Positions 9,760-18,936 of a stretch of DNA of 39,955 nucleotides are shown here, one piece after another. Numbering within the stretch: the first letter of the stretch is position 1; each line of letters opens with the position of its first letter. The stretch comes from CAKSQF01 sp963628435 (lineage in GTDB: Bacteria; Bacillota; Clostridia; Oscillospirales; CAG-272): contig CAVGEY010000019.1 in the NCBI GenBank assembly GCA_963628435.1, positions 1-39,955 of the forward strand, in the 5' to 3' direction. The position numbers were made by a program, and so were the translations under genes. The notes under the pieces were generated by a model that did no database searches, had not been told where the DNA came from, and saw only the letters and a list, made by a program, of their open reading frames with translations.

Positions 9760-9788
9760 ATTATATAATTATTTTATTTTATTGTCAA
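9760..9788 (-). promoter_or_regulatory. Sigma-A promoter of the ABC-F gene
   Basis: Minus-strand TTGACA (9788-9783) and TATAAT (9765-9760) with a 17-bp spacer: a full consensus match, 32 bp upstream of the chosen start codon. It is back to back with the serine dehydratase promoter. Confidence 0.8.
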
Positions 9789-9810
9789 GTCACAATTGTT
9801 CATAAATCTA

Positions 9811-9839
9811 TTGACCTTTGCAGATAAGAGTGATAAAAT
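9811..9839 (+). promoter_or_regulatory. Promoter of the L-serine dehydratase gene
   Basis: TTGACC (9811-9816) and TAAAAT (9834-9839) with a 17-bp spacer, 30 bp before the ATG at 9870. Confidence 0.65.
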
Positions 9840-9869
9840 CAACATGAATACAACAAAGGAGAATATACA

Positions 9870-11081
9870 ATGAAAACCATTAAAACCCTTTATAAAATAG
9901 GGTGCGGACCGTCAAGTTCACATTCAATGGGGCCGGAATTCGCATGTAAAAAAATGCTCTCTCTTTATCCGACCGCCGATAACTTTGTTGTAACATTGTA
10001 CGGTTCGCTCGCCTTGACAGGCAAAGGTCACATGACAGACAAGGTTATTATAAAAACATTCGCTCCCCTTAAAACCGATATAATATTTGATATAAAAACG
10101 ATATGTCAAAAATATCAAAACACAATGGATATTGCCGCATTAAAAGGCGGCACAATAATCGGGAAAGAACGAATATACAGCATAGGCGGCGGTGACATTC
10201 TCTTTGAAAACAGCGAATCTGCTGCAGACGCAGATGTATATCCGCATAATAAATTTTCCGAAATTTCCGAATATTGTAAAAAAAATAATATAAGGATTTG
10301 GGAATATGTAGATAAATTTGAAAACAGCGAAATATGGAATTATCTATCCGAAGTTTGGAAAGTAATGAAAAAAAGTATAAACGAAGGTCTGTCTGCCGAT
10401 GGAATTTTAGATGGAGGGCTTAAAATACAAAGAAAGGCAAATTACTTATACAATCAACGCCATATTGATGAATCTGTCCAAACAAAAGAAAACAGATTGG
10501 TATGTGCGTATGCATTTGCCGTAAGTGAACAAAATGCATCTGCGGGAACAATCGTAACTGCTCCGACCTGTGGTTCATCCGGCGTTCTTCCGTCTGTATT
10601 AAAATATATGCAGGAGACAAAAAAATTCAGTGATGAGCAAATAATTCATGCACTTGCCACAGGCGGAATAATCGGAAATTTGATACGGACAAATGCTTCC
10701 ATAAGCGGTGCGGAATGCGGATGCCAGGCTGAAATAGGCTCCGCCTGCTCTATGGCATCGGCTGCGCTCGGCGAACTTTTCGAAATGGGTATTGATCAAA
10801 TCGAATATGCCGCCGAGGTGGCGATGGAGCATCATCTCGGTCTGACCTGCGATCCTATCGGAGGACTTGTTCAGATACCTTGCATTGAGCGAAATGCCGT
10901 CGCAGCAATGCGTGCGATAAATGCTTTATCACTTGCAAATTTTTTAACCGCAACGCGTAAAATCAGTTTTGATACTGTTGTTGACACAATGTATGCTACC
11001 GGCCGTGATCTTCTCGGAAAATATCGTGAGACGGCCAATGGAGGACTTGCAAAATTTTACAAAAGCAGCGAAAACAAATAA
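9870..11081 (+). CDS. sdaA: Single-chain L-serine ammonia-lyase (4Fe-4S)
   Basis: Deaminates L-serine to pyruvate and ammonia with a [4Fe-4S] cluster rather than PLP. The N-terminal half is the beta domain, starting KIGCGPSSSHSMGP (9-22). The C-terminal half is the alpha domain with TAPTCGSSGVLPS (230-242). By alignment with E. coli SdaA, the cluster ligands should be C285 (ECGCQ), C327 (GLTCDPIGG) and C338 (IPCIERN). At 403 residues it is shorter than the roughly 450-residue E. coli enzymes, mainly between the two domains. Both halves sit in one polypeptide, whereas many Firmicutes split them into SdaAA and SdaAB. The ATG is preceded by AAAGGAG. It is a single-gene transcript ending in a strong hairpin. 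Confidence 0.92.
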   Translation: MKTIKTLYKIGCGPSSSHSMGPEFACKKMLSLYPTADNFVVTLYGSLALTGKGHMTDKVIIKTFAPLKTDIIFDIKTICQKYQNTMDIAALKGGTIIGKERIYSIGGGDILFENSESAADADVYPHNKFSEISEYCKKNNIRIWEYVDKFENSEIWNYLSEVWKVMKKSINEGLSADGILDGGLKIQRKANYLYNQRHIDESVQTKENRLVCAYAFAVSEQNASAGTIVTAPTCGSSGVLPSVLKYMQETKKFSDEQIIHALATGGIIGNLIRTNASISGAECGCQAEIGSACSMASAALGELFEMGIDQIEYAAEVAMEHHLGLTCDPIGGLVQIPCIERNAVAAMRAINALSLANFLTATRKISFDTVVDTMYATGRDLLGKYRETANGGLAKFYKSSENK

Positions 11082-11085
11082 TACA

Positions 11086-11128
11086 GCATAAAACGGTCGC
11101 GGTGATTAACACCGCGACCGTTTTATGC
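11086..11128. terminator. Bidirectional terminator between sdaA and hemW
   Basis: A perfect 19-bp stem (11086-11104 with 11110-11128, loop ATTAA) with a GC-rich core flanked by A4/T4. It lies between two convergent genes and starts 5 nt after the sdaA stop. Confidence 0.88.
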
Positions 11129-11137
11129 AATCGATTT

Positions 11138-12247
11138 CTAAAAATCAATAAGTTGAGACAGAATTGTATTACTTACCAGGATGCCTTTGGTGGTAAATTT
11201 CAGCCTGCCTTCCGAATACTGCATAAACCCGTTTTTTAGATATTTTTCTGCTTTCGTTAGAGTAATATCATCCGGTTTAATTCCCTTTTCAAGCCGCAGT
11301 CCAAGCATTATTTTCTCGTTATATTCATCTTTTTCGGAAATTTTACAAACATCTGCAAATGACGGTTCAAGATTATTATCGACAGCGTGTATATATTCTT
11401 TTATGCTTCGCGAATAACCGTACCGTACACCGTCTATAAAGGAATATGCAGTCGGCCCGAATCCGAGAAATTCACCGTAGTCCCAATATTTCATATTGTG
11501 TCTGCATTCCTTGCCATGAACTGCAAAATTGCTTATTTCATATCTATTGTATCCACCCTGAAGAAGAATGTCAACGGCTCTCTCATACATTTCGCTTTGA
11601 GTATCATCATCGGGAAAATCATATTTTTCCTTAAATTTGCCGAATACGGTATTTTCTTCTATTTTAAGACCATAAAAAGATATGTGTTCGGGTTTTATGT
11701 AAATTATATTTCCGAGTGAATTAACGAGGCTCTGTATCGTTTGAGAAGGTATGCCGTACATCAAATCGACATTTACATTATCAAACCCAGAAGATCTCAC
11801 AATATCATAGCTTTTAATAAACGACTCATAATTATGCCTGCGTGAAAGCAGTGCAAGCTCCTCTTTATTTGACGATTGCAATCCGAGACTTATCCGATTT
11901 ATTCCGAATTGTTTTGCCGCGTCAATTTTATCTTTATTGAATGACGCGGGGTTAGCCTCCATTGTAAATTCACAATTTGAAGATATTGTAAAACTATTGT
12001 ATAGGCAATCACAAATTTTGCCAAGTTGTTCGACAGACAAAAGTGATGGAGTACCGCCGCCTATATATATCGTATCGACTGTTCTGCTTCTTACCTTAGA
12101 CATCCGAGATATATGACGACAAAGAGCCGATACATATTTGTCAAGACTTTCGGTATCGGAAATCGAATAAAAATCGCAGTATGAGCACTTACTCTGACAG
12201 TACGGAATATGAATATATATTCCGATTGGCTTTTGGGTATTGATCAT
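11138..12247 (-). CDS. hemW: Radical SAM protein HemW (heme chaperone, HemN-like)
   Basis: The N-terminus has the radical SAM motif PYCQSKCSYCDF, with C17, C21 and C24 binding the [4Fe-4S] cluster, and IGGGTPSLL near residue 63. At 369 residues it has the usual HemW length. The fourth residue typical of true coproporphyrinogen dehydrogenases (CNNCGC) is absent; the motif reads CxxxCxxC with S-Y-C-D-F. Proteins of this class were long named oxygen-independent coproporphyrinogen III oxidase, but family work shows they bind heme for delivery. No heme pathway gene is in the window. Its ATG overlaps the lepA stop by 4 nt (ATGA), so the two are translationally coupled, a common lepA-hemW arrangement. 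Confidence 0.9.
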   Translation of the reverse strand: MINTQKPIGIYIHIPYCQSKCSYCDFYSISDTESLDKYVSALCRHISRMSKVRSRTVDTIYIGGGTPSLLSVEQLGKICDCLYNSFTISSNCEFTMEANPASFNKDKIDAAKQFGINRISLGLQSSNKEELALLSRRHNYESFIKSYDIVRSSGFDNVNVDLMYGIPSQTIQSLVNSLGNIIYIKPEHISFYGLKIEENTVFGKFKEKYDFPDDDTQSEMYERAVDILLQGGYNRYEISNFAVHGKECRHNMKYWDYGEFLGFGPTAYSFIDGVRYGYSRSIKEYIHAVDNNLEPSFADVCKISEKDEYNEKIMLGLRLEKGIKPDDITLTKAEKYLKNGFMQYSEGRLKFTTKGILVSNTILSQLIDF

Positions 12248-14058
12248 TCCTCATCATCCAAACGCAGAACAGCCATAAACGCTTCAGGTGAAACCTCTAC
12301 AGAACCAAGCTGACGCATCTTTTTCTTTCCTTCTTTTTGCTTTTCGAGAAGTTTCTTTTTTCTTGTAATATCACCGCCGTAACATTTTGCCAACACATCC
12401 TTTCGCATAGCCTTGACAGTTTCACGAGCGATAATTTTACCGCCTATAGCCGCCTGAATTGGAACTTCAAAAAGCTGCCGCGGAATATTTTCCTTTAATT
12501 TTTCGCATATTCTTCTTGCTCTCGAATATGCTTTACTTTCATGTACAATAAAAGAAAGCGCATCAACTATTTCTCCGTTTAATAGAATATCAAGCTTCAC
12601 CAGTTTGCTTGGCTCATAACCGGAAATTTCATAATCAAGAGATGCATAGCCCTTACTTCTGCTTTTTAGCGAATCAAAGAAATCATATATAATTTCATTA
12701 AGCGGCATATTATAATGCAGTTCCACACGCGCAGAATCGAGATATTTCATATCTTTGAATGTACCGCGTCTTTCCTGACATACTTCCATAATTCCGCCGA
12801 CAAACGAAACGGGCGTTATTATGTTAGCATTGATAATCGGCTCATAAGATGTTTCAATTTCATCGGGCGATGGATATGATGTGGGATTGTCAATCATCAC
12901 GGTTTCACCGTTTCGTTTGACAATCTTATAAATAACACTTGGTGCTGTTGTAATAATATCAAGATTGAATTCTCTCTCAATTCTCTCCTGAAGTATTTCC
13001 ATATGCAGTAGGCCGAGAAAACCGCATCTGAAGCCGAATCCGAGAGCAACAGATGTTTCGGGCTCGAACGAAAGTGCCGCGTCATTTAATCGAAGTTTTT
13101 CGAGCGCATCGCGAAGATCGCCGTATTTAGACCCATCCGCAGGATAGATACCGGAAAAAACCATCGGAAGTGCTTTCTTAAATCCTGGAAGTGCCTCAGG
13201 TGTAGGATTATCCGCAAGTGTTACGGTATCACCGACTCGAGTATCCGAAACATTTTTAATACTTGCGGTAAGATATCCCACCTGACCTGCGGTTAATATA
13301 TCTGTCTTATTTAGTCCAAAGGGCTCCATTGTACCGATTTCTACCGTTTCGAATTCAGCTCCGGTGTTCATCATTCTGATTTTATCGCCCGCTTTTATTG
13401 TTCCTTCAAAAACACGCACATAAACGACAACGCCCAAATAAGAATCATAATATGAATCGAAAATAAGCGCCTTAAGAGGGGCATCGGGATTCCCCTTAGG
13501 TGCGGGAATGTCGGTTATAACCCTGTCAATCACATCTTGAATATTTATTCCGTTTTTTGCCGAGATAGCAGGACAGTCCTCTGCAGGAATGCCTATAATA
13601 TCTTCAATTTCTTTTCTGGTACCCTCAACATCTGCCGAGGCAAGATCGATCTTATTTATAACGGGTACAATTTCAAGATTCGAGTCGAATGCAAGATAAG
13701 CATTGGCAAGCGTCTGCGCTTCAATTCCCTGCGTTGCATCAACAATCAAAAGCGCTCCTTCGCATGCATTAAGAGATCGTGAAACCTCATAATTAAAGTC
13801 AACATGGCCGGGAGTATCAATCAAATTAAGTACATATTTTTCGCCGCTTGCATCAACATAATCAAGCTTGACGGCCCGCGCTTTTATGGTTATTCCACGT
13901 TCGCGTTCAAGATCCATATTATCAAGCAGTCGATCTTCCATATCTCTTGCCGCGACCGCCTGCGTTTTTTCGAGCAGGCGGTCGGCAAGGGTTGATTTTC
14001 CGTGGTCGATATGTGCTATTATACAAAAATTGCGTATATTTTCCTGTTTAACATCCAT
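12244..14058 (-). CDS. lepA: Elongation factor 4 (LepA), ribosome-associated GTPase
   Basis: A translational GTPase that binds ribosomes and affects initiation and back-translocation. The full-length 604-residue product has G1 AHIDHGKS (15-22), G3 DTPGHVDF (81-88) and G4 NKID (135-138). Domain II, EF-G-like domains III and V, and the LepA-specific C-terminal domain ending in a KKKLLEKQKEGKKKMRQLG basic stretch follow. The ATG at 14058 has GGGAG upstream with a long 12-nt spacer. It sits 27 bp after pknB and overlaps hemW by 4 nt. Confidence 0.97.
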   Translation of the reverse strand: MDVKQENIRNFCIIAHIDHGKSTLADRLLEKTQAVAARDMEDRLLDNMDLERERGITIKARAVKLDYVDASGEKYVLNLIDTPGHVDFNYEVSRSLNACEGALLIVDATQGIEAQTLANAYLAFDSNLEIVPVINKIDLASADVEGTRKEIEDIIGIPAEDCPAISAKNGINIQDVIDRVITDIPAPKGNPDAPLKALIFDSYYDSYLGVVVYVRVFEGTIKAGDKIRMMNTGAEFETVEIGTMEPFGLNKTDILTAGQVGYLTASIKNVSDTRVGDTVTLADNPTPEALPGFKKALPMVFSGIYPADGSKYGDLRDALEKLRLNDAALSFEPETSVALGFGFRCGFLGLLHMEILQERIEREFNLDIITTAPSVIYKIVKRNGETVMIDNPTSYPSPDEIETSYEPIINANIITPVSFVGGIMEVCQERRGTFKDMKYLDSARVELHYNMPLNEIIYDFFDSLKSRSKGYASLDYEISGYEPSKLVKLDILLNGEIVDALSFIVHESKAYSRARRICEKLKENIPRQLFEVPIQAAIGGKIIARETVKAMRKDVLAKCYGGDITRKKKLLEKQKEGKKKMRQLGSVEVSPEAFMAVLRLDDEE

Positions 14059-14085
14059 TAATATAGTAATCTCCCAAAATTAAAT

Positions 14086-16059
14086 CTACCCGATAACATC
14101 TGACTCTGTTATCGGATTTTGACCGGACGTTGTTATCGTATCATCTGTTGAAGGTGAGGTTTCAGCGGTTATCGGCATTGTAATCTCAGATGTTTCCGGT
14201 AATGTGACATCACCGGTGGCCGGAATTTCAGTTTCCGGTGCATTTGTTGTTACGGGATGCTCGGGTCCGAGGCTGACAACCAAATCAATGGTTGTCAAAT
14301 CGGCAGGCACCGCTTCGCCTCTGTATACGCTCTGACTGATGACAATACCAGCCGAAACAGTATCCGAATATTCATAAGTTACCGTACCTGCGCACAAATT
14401 GGCATTAATAAGTTCCTGTGCTGCTTCTTTTATTGTTTTTCCGATAAGTTTAGGAACAATTGTGTAATTTATATCCGGACCCTTGCTGACATATACAACA
14501 ACAGTTGCATCTTTGGCAATTCTCGAACCGCCCTCCGGATATGTGGATACGATTCTACCCTGAGGCATTGAATCACTGTAAACTTTTACAAAATTTACAC
14601 TGATATTTCTTTCGCTGAAAATAAAGCTTGCATATCGGTATTCCAAACCGACATAATTGTCAAGAAGAACGGTGTTTTCTCCCAAACTGACTGTCAATTT
14701 AAGCTCACATTTTGTTTCACCCTTGATAATTTTACATCTTGAATTTTTTCTTGGTGACTGCGAAATTATTGACCCGTATATATGATCGCTGTCGGATACC
14801 CATTCCACACTTACCGAGTATCCCGCTTTTCCCAAATCATTTTTTAATTCATCGTTGTAAATCTGTCCTTCAAAATCATCCACGACAATAACTTCGGAAT
14901 CACCCGAAGTTATTATCGTAGCAAAATAGGATTCATACACAAAAAGAAATGCGGTGAGACCAATGATACCGAGAGCACAGAGTGTGCCAAATAAAATTGA
15001 TGCAAGCGAGATTCTTGAATGTTTTTTAACGGTTTCTGTTTTTATAATTACCTTTTTGTTTTTCTTGTTGCTTTTCTTTATCTTTTTATTATCCGTGCTA
15101 TTCGCGCCGCGGGCTTCGGTTTTATTTTGAATGTAGCTGCCGGTAAAAAGCAAATCGTCGGAATTTGAACTTTTTATTTGCACATCCTGGTAATTTACAG
15201 GCAAAAAATCAAAAGTAGCCCCGGGATTCTCTTTTAGACGAATCAAGCAGTCGAGCATCTGTTTGGCAGTATCAAACCTTTCGGACGGATCTTTTTTTAT
15301 TGCTTTTACAATGATTTGTTCGAGCCCTTTTGACACATCGGGATTTATGCTCGAAGGAGGTTCGGCGGTATTTCCAATCTGCATATATGCGGTTTCCAAC
15401 GGATTATTGCCCGAAAAAGGCGGCTTTCCGGTAACCATTTCATAAAGCATTATTCCCAGCGAATAGATATCGCTTCTTTGATCTATCGTCTTTCCACGTG
15501 CCTGTTCGGGACTTATATAGTCGACCGTTCCTACCGTGGTGCATGACACGGAAAGCGGATCGCTTGACGGAATTTTCGCAATTCCGAAATCGGTAATTTT
15601 AAGTCCGCCGTTATACGGCAAAAGAATATTTTGGGGTTTAATATCTCTGTGAACTATATTTTTTGAGTGAGCATGGCTAAGTGCAGACAATATTTTTATT
15701 GATATTTCTATTGCCTCCGCGGACGAAAGCTTTGATTTTCGCTTAATAAGGGATTTCAGGGTTTCACCTTCAATATACTCCATGACAATATATTTAAGTT
15801 CTTTTCCGTTTGAAAAATCATAGCATTTAACTATATTATCATGAGAAAGCATAAGAACTGCCTTAGCCTCATTGCAGAAACGTTCAACCGCATCGTGATC
15901 ATTCAAAAGCTCATCGCGAAGAACCTTCACGGCGACATTTCTTTTCATTGCCTCGTCATAAGCGAGAAAAACAAGAGACATTCCACCGCTTCCGATCAGC
16001 TTTTTTATTGTATATCTGTTATCAAAAGTTTTACCTATATATTTTTCGTTCTGTTCCAT
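14086..16059 (-). CDS. pknB: PASTA-domain membrane Ser/Thr protein kinase
   Basis: The cytoplasmic kinase domain covers residues 1-275, with glycine loop IGSGGMSLVF (22-31), catalytic K45, HRDIKPQN (137-144, base D139) and DFG (157-159). A lysine-rich juxtamembrane segment (about 326-347) precedes one membrane helix (about 351-376). Three extracellular PASTA repeats follow (about 388-456, 457-526, 527-595), then a Thr/Pro/Glu-rich tail. In related Firmicutes such kinases (PrkC/Stk1) sense muropeptides or lipid II and control cell-wall synthesis and division. The partner phosphatase PrpC is encoded 20 bp upstream. AGGAG lies 13 nt before the ATG. The usual downstream rsgA-rpe genes are replaced here by lepA-hemW. 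Confidence 0.94.
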   Translation of the reverse strand: MEQNEKYIGKTFDNRYTIKKLIGSGGMSLVFLAYDEAMKRNVAVKVLRDELLNDHDAVERFCNEAKAVLMLSHDNIVKCYDFSNGKELKYIVMEYIEGETLKSLIKRKSKLSSAEAIEISIKILSALSHAHSKNIVHRDIKPQNILLPYNGGLKITDFGIAKIPSSDPLSVSCTTVGTVDYISPEQARGKTIDQRSDIYSLGIMLYEMVTGKPPFSGNNPLETAYMQIGNTAEPPSSINPDVSKGLEQIIVKAIKKDPSERFDTAKQMLDCLIRLKENPGATFDFLPVNYQDVQIKSSNSDDLLFTGSYIQNKTEARGANSTDNKKIKKSNKKNKKVIIKTETVKKHSRISLASILFGTLCALGIIGLTAFLFVYESYFATIITSGDSEVIVVDDFEGQIYNDELKNDLGKAGYSVSVEWVSDSDHIYGSIISQSPRKNSRCKIIKGETKCELKLTVSLGENTVLLDNYVGLEYRYASFIFSERNISVNFVKVYSDSMPQGRIVSTYPEGGSRIAKDATVVVYVSKGPDINYTIVPKLIGKTIKEAAQELINANLCAGTVTYEYSDTVSAGIVISQSVYRGEAVPADLTTIDLVVSLGPEHPVTTNAPETEIPATGDVTLPETSEITMPITAETSPSTDDTITTSGQNPITESDVIG

Positions 16060-16079
16060 GTGAAAAAATTAACTCCTTT

Positions 16080-16850
16080 TCACCTTATATCGGAAATCAG
16101 TAAGACGGTAATATTGTCATATCCACCATGGTTATTTGCCAAATTTATCAGTTTTTCGGATTTTGATTTAAGTGAGCCGAAAGAAGAAATTATTTTTTGA
16201 ATTTCACTGCCGCTTACCATATTTGTCAAACCATCTGTACAGAGTGCAAAACAGTCGGACGAATTTCTCTCAACCGTAACTTTGTAAAGATCGGGAGTAG
16301 AGTTTGTGTTATATCCGATTGAACGCGTAATAATATTTTTGTGTGAATGTTCGGAAGCCATAGAAGGATCAAGTTTGCCGTGATCAATAAGGTCCTGTAC
16401 ATAAGAATGATCCTTCGTTATCTGTGTCAGATTGTCGCCAGAACACAAATACGCACGGCTGTCTCCGACATTAAGAATATAAGCTATTCTCTTAATAATA
16501 AGCATCGAAACCATCGTTGTTGACATTTCGATGAGCGACTCATTTAAGCGGGCTTTTTCGCATATAGCTTCATTTGCATCATGAAGTGCGTGAATTAAAA
16601 TAAATTTTACAGTACTTTCGGGTATTTGTATTTTTTTATTTGAAAGAAGAGGTAAAATTTGATTATGAACGGAATTTTGAAACACGCTGCAGGCAATCGA
16701 GCTGGCAACCTCTCCGCCTTTTGATCCGCCGACACCATCGCATACAATAAACAGTGCCGTATCCGAATCGAAAATTTCGGCAGAAAAGGCATCCTGATTT
16801 TCCGCTCTGCTTTTGCCGAGGTCGGTTTTACCGAAATAATTCAAAATCAT
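16080..16850 (-). CDS. prpC: PP2C-family Ser/Thr phosphatase, partner of PknB
   Basis: A metal-dependent protein phosphatase that reverses PknB-type phosphorylation. The visible PPM motifs are KTDLGKSRAENQDAF (8-22), VCDGVGGSKGGEVAS (36-50), ILNVGDSRAYL, LCTDGLTNMV and GGYDNITVLLISD at the C-terminus, which supply the metal-binding aspartates. At 256 residues it has the usual length. The start is uncertain: GAGGG abuts the ATG at 16850 with no spacer, whereas an in-frame TTG at 16844 sits 6 nt after it and may be the real start. The upstream GAAAG could also serve the ATG. It lies between rlmN and pknB, the order common in Firmicutes. Confidence 0.93.
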   Translation of the reverse strand: MILNYFGKTDLGKSRAENQDAFSAEIFDSDTALFIVCDGVGGSKGGEVASSIACSVFQNSVHNQILPLLSNKKIQIPESTVKFILIHALHDANEAICEKARLNESLIEMSTTMVSMLIIKRIAYILNVGDSRAYLCSGDNLTQITKDHSYVQDLIDHGKLDPSMASEHSHKNIITRSIGYNTNSTPDLYKVTVERNSSDCFALCTDGLTNMVSGSEIQKIISSFGSLKSKSEKLINLANNHGGYDNITVLLISDIR

Positions 16851-16895
16851 CCCTCACTTTCAAGCAAAATACATTCAAAAAAAGAAAAGTTAAAA

Positions 16896-17969
16896 TTATT
16901 GGTTTACTGATTGTTTTGGATCAAGCCCATGTCTTAACTGACCGCAAGAAGCATCAATGTCTCTTCCCAGCTTGCGGCGTACTGTTGCATTGACGCCGAA
17001 GCTGTTGAGAGTTTTGCAAAATTCAGCCACCGATTTGCTGTCGGATTTTGTAAAATTGCGTTCATCAACCGGATTCACGGAAATCAAATTTACATGAAAC
17101 GGTCTGTTTTTAAGATATTTTTTTAGCAGCTTTGCAAGTGCAGCGGCCTGTTCTCTGTTATCGTTTTTCCCGGATATCAATGTATATTCAAATGAGATCC
17201 GCCGACCGGTTATATCAAAATAATCGCAGCAGGCATTCAGCAGACTGTCGATATTCCACTTATTATTGACAGGCATGATAGAACTTCTCGTTACGTCGTC
17301 ACTTGCGTGAAGCGATATTGACAATGTAATCGGAAGATTTTCCTTAGCCAAATCATAAATCTTATCCACAATTCCGCAAGTCGACAATGAAATGTGTCTG
17401 AGACCGATATTGAGAGAATGCTCTGAACTGACAATGTGCAAAAATTTAATAACATTGTCGTAATTATCGAGCGGTTCTCCGATTCCCATCATGACAATAT
17501 TTGAAATTCGAATGCCGAGATCCTTTTGCGCAATAATTATCTGACCGAGTATTTCGGACGGATGTAAATTTCTTACTTTCCCTCCGATTGTCGATGCGCA
17601 GAATTTGCATCCCATCGGGCATCCGGCTTCGGAGGAGACACACATTGAATATCCGTGTTCATATTTCATGACAACACCTTCAATAAGCTGATTGTCATAC
17701 AGTCTGAACAGAAATTTAACAGTCGAATCAAGCTTTGAAACATATTTCTTTTCAATCGAAGGATAATACAAGCAGGCGCTGTCGCAAAGTTTTTTTCTAA
17801 TCGACAATGACAAATCGGACATATCATCAAACGAAGTTCCTCTGCAAAGCCACTGCGATATTTGACGTGCTCGAAAAGACGGTAATTCAAGTCTGTCTTT
17901 AACAAAATTATTCAGTTCATCAAAAGAAAGTGATAAAATATCGATTTTATCTGACATATATTTTCTCAT
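16896..17969 (-). CDS. rlmN: Dual-specificity 23S rRNA/tRNA C2-adenosine methyltransferase
   Basis: A radical SAM methylase that methylates A2503 of 23S rRNA and A37 of some tRNAs. The cluster motif is GCPMGCKFCAST with C117, C121 and C124. The mechanism-specific C-terminal cysteine is in RDIDASCGQLRH (about residue 346). Other family segments are GIGEPLDNYDNV and HVNLISVNP. At 357 residues it is full length. Two in-frame ATGs are possible, 17969 and 17957; the second has a GAGA-like stretch upstream, but neither SD is strong. It is first in the rlmN-prpC-pknB-lepA-hemW transcript. Confidence 0.95.
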   Translation of the reverse strand: MRKYMSDKIDILSLSFDELNNFVKDRLELPSFRARQISQWLCRGTSFDDMSDLSLSIRKKLCDSACLYYPSIEKKYVSKLDSTVKFLFRLYDNQLIEGVVMKYEHGYSMCVSSEAGCPMGCKFCASTIGGKVRNLHPSEILGQIIIAQKDLGIRISNIVMMGIGEPLDNYDNVIKFLHIVSSEHSLNIGLRHISLSTCGIVDKIYDLAKENLPITLSISLHASDDVTRSSIMPVNNKWNIDSLLNACCDYFDITGRRISFEYTLISGKNDNREQAAALAKLLKKYLKNRPFHVNLISVNPVDERNFTKSDSKSVAEFCKTLNSFGVNATVRRKLGRDIDASCGQLRHGLDPKQSVNQ

Positions 17970-17994
17970 TTCTGAAATCGTAACATCTTTTGGA

Positions 17995-18023
17995 ATTATA
18001 ACATATTACGAGTTTAATTTCAA
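17995..18023 (-). promoter_or_regulatory. Promoter of rlmN-prpC-pknB-lepA-hemW
   Basis: Minus-strand TTGAAA (18023-18018) and TATAAT (18000-17995), 17-bp spacer, about 26 nt before the rlmN ATG at 17969. No other clear promoter or terminator was seen between here and the end of hemW. Confidence 0.75.
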
Positions 18024-18072
18024 CTTTAATTTCAATTTTTATTTATAAACATCGATTATTAGCATATAATCG

Positions 18073-18798
18073 TCAAATTGTTTCGTTATTTAAGAGCATT
18101 AATGCATTCCGATTCATTCCGTCGAGTATAGCATCGGGAAGTTTGTTTATAAGTTTTTCGAAATTATCATAATTTCGATCTATCCGGTCGTGGATGTCAC
18201 TTCCGATGACATGAATCGCATTTTCGTTATAAAGCGAGAAAAATTTGCGCCTACCCGAAAAAGTCGAAAACAAATCGGCATTTACCTGCGCGATATAAGA
18301 TCTTGAAATAAGTTGCCGTGAATGGCTGTCACTGTATCTTTCAATATGAGCAATAATCGGGACAATACCATATTTAGACTCAATCTCATACAGGGCGTTC
18401 AAAACACGATTGGACCACGCCGAATCAACAAGCGGCATCTCCAAAAGCATATAATCGGTTCCGCTTATGCACAGTTTTCTGAATTTATCCGGATCGATAT
18501 TGTCAATCATATCGGGCTCGAGAGCGACCTCGGCTGCCGGAACAATTTTAATATCGGCAAAATTTGTTTTATCAAGAGCAAACACCAGCATATCATACGC
18601 TCTTTGACGTCTTTCAAGAAAATCGTCTATATCATTAAGATGATAATAAAAATGCGATGTGGCTACAATCGTTGATATTCCGATTTCTCCGGCACGCTCG
18701 ATAAGTTTAAGCGATTCGTCCAAATTTTTACAGCCATGATCGACATCGGGTAAAATATGCGCGTGAAAATCAACCAATCCGTTAATTTTGTTTTTCAT
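18073..18798 (-). CDS. PHP-domain phosphatase, YwqE/CpsB-like
   Basis: A metal-dependent PHP-fold protein related to the tyrosine phosphatases YwqE (Bacillus) and CpsB/Wzb (streptococci), which regulate polysaccharide export kinases. Metal ligands are visible in DFHAHILPDVDHG (H12, H14), in ATSHF (about 48-52), and in later PIIAHIERY and IGSDIHD segments. The protein is 241 residues from the ATG at 18798, chosen because GGAG lies 7 nt upstream; an in-frame TTG at 18834 is unlikely. No tyrosine kinase or capsule gene is nearby, so the target is unknown and a different PHP phosphoesterase role cannot be excluded. Confidence 0.8.
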   Translation of the reverse strand: MKNKINGLVDFHAHILPDVDHGCKNLDESLKLIERAGEIGISTIVATSHFYYHLNDIDDFLERRQRAYDMLVFALDKTNFADIKIVPAAEVALEPDMIDNIDPDKFRKLCISGTDYMLLEMPLVDSAWSNRVLNALYEIESKYGIVPIIAHIERYSDSHSRQLISRSYIAQVNADLFSTFSGRRKFFSLYNENAIHVIGSDIHDRIDRNYDNFEKLINKLPDAILDGMNRNALMLLNNETI

Positions 18799-18894
18799 AA
18801 AATTTCTCCAATGCGCTAAATTTAATCGAATCAACCGTTCTTATATAAGTATACCGCTTATATTTTACCATCATTTATAACATTTGTAAATAAT

Positions 18895-18919
18895 AAAAGC
18901 GGGCAAAAGCCCGCTTTTT
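18895..18919. terminator. Terminator downstream of asd
   Basis: Perfect 10-bp stem AAAAGCGGGC/GCCCGCTTTT (18895-18904 with 18909-18918) with an AAAA loop on the plus strand. It lies 18 bp after the asd stop codon and separates asd from the PHP phosphatase gene. Confidence 0.85.
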
Positions 18920-18936
18920 ACTAAAAAATAATATAA

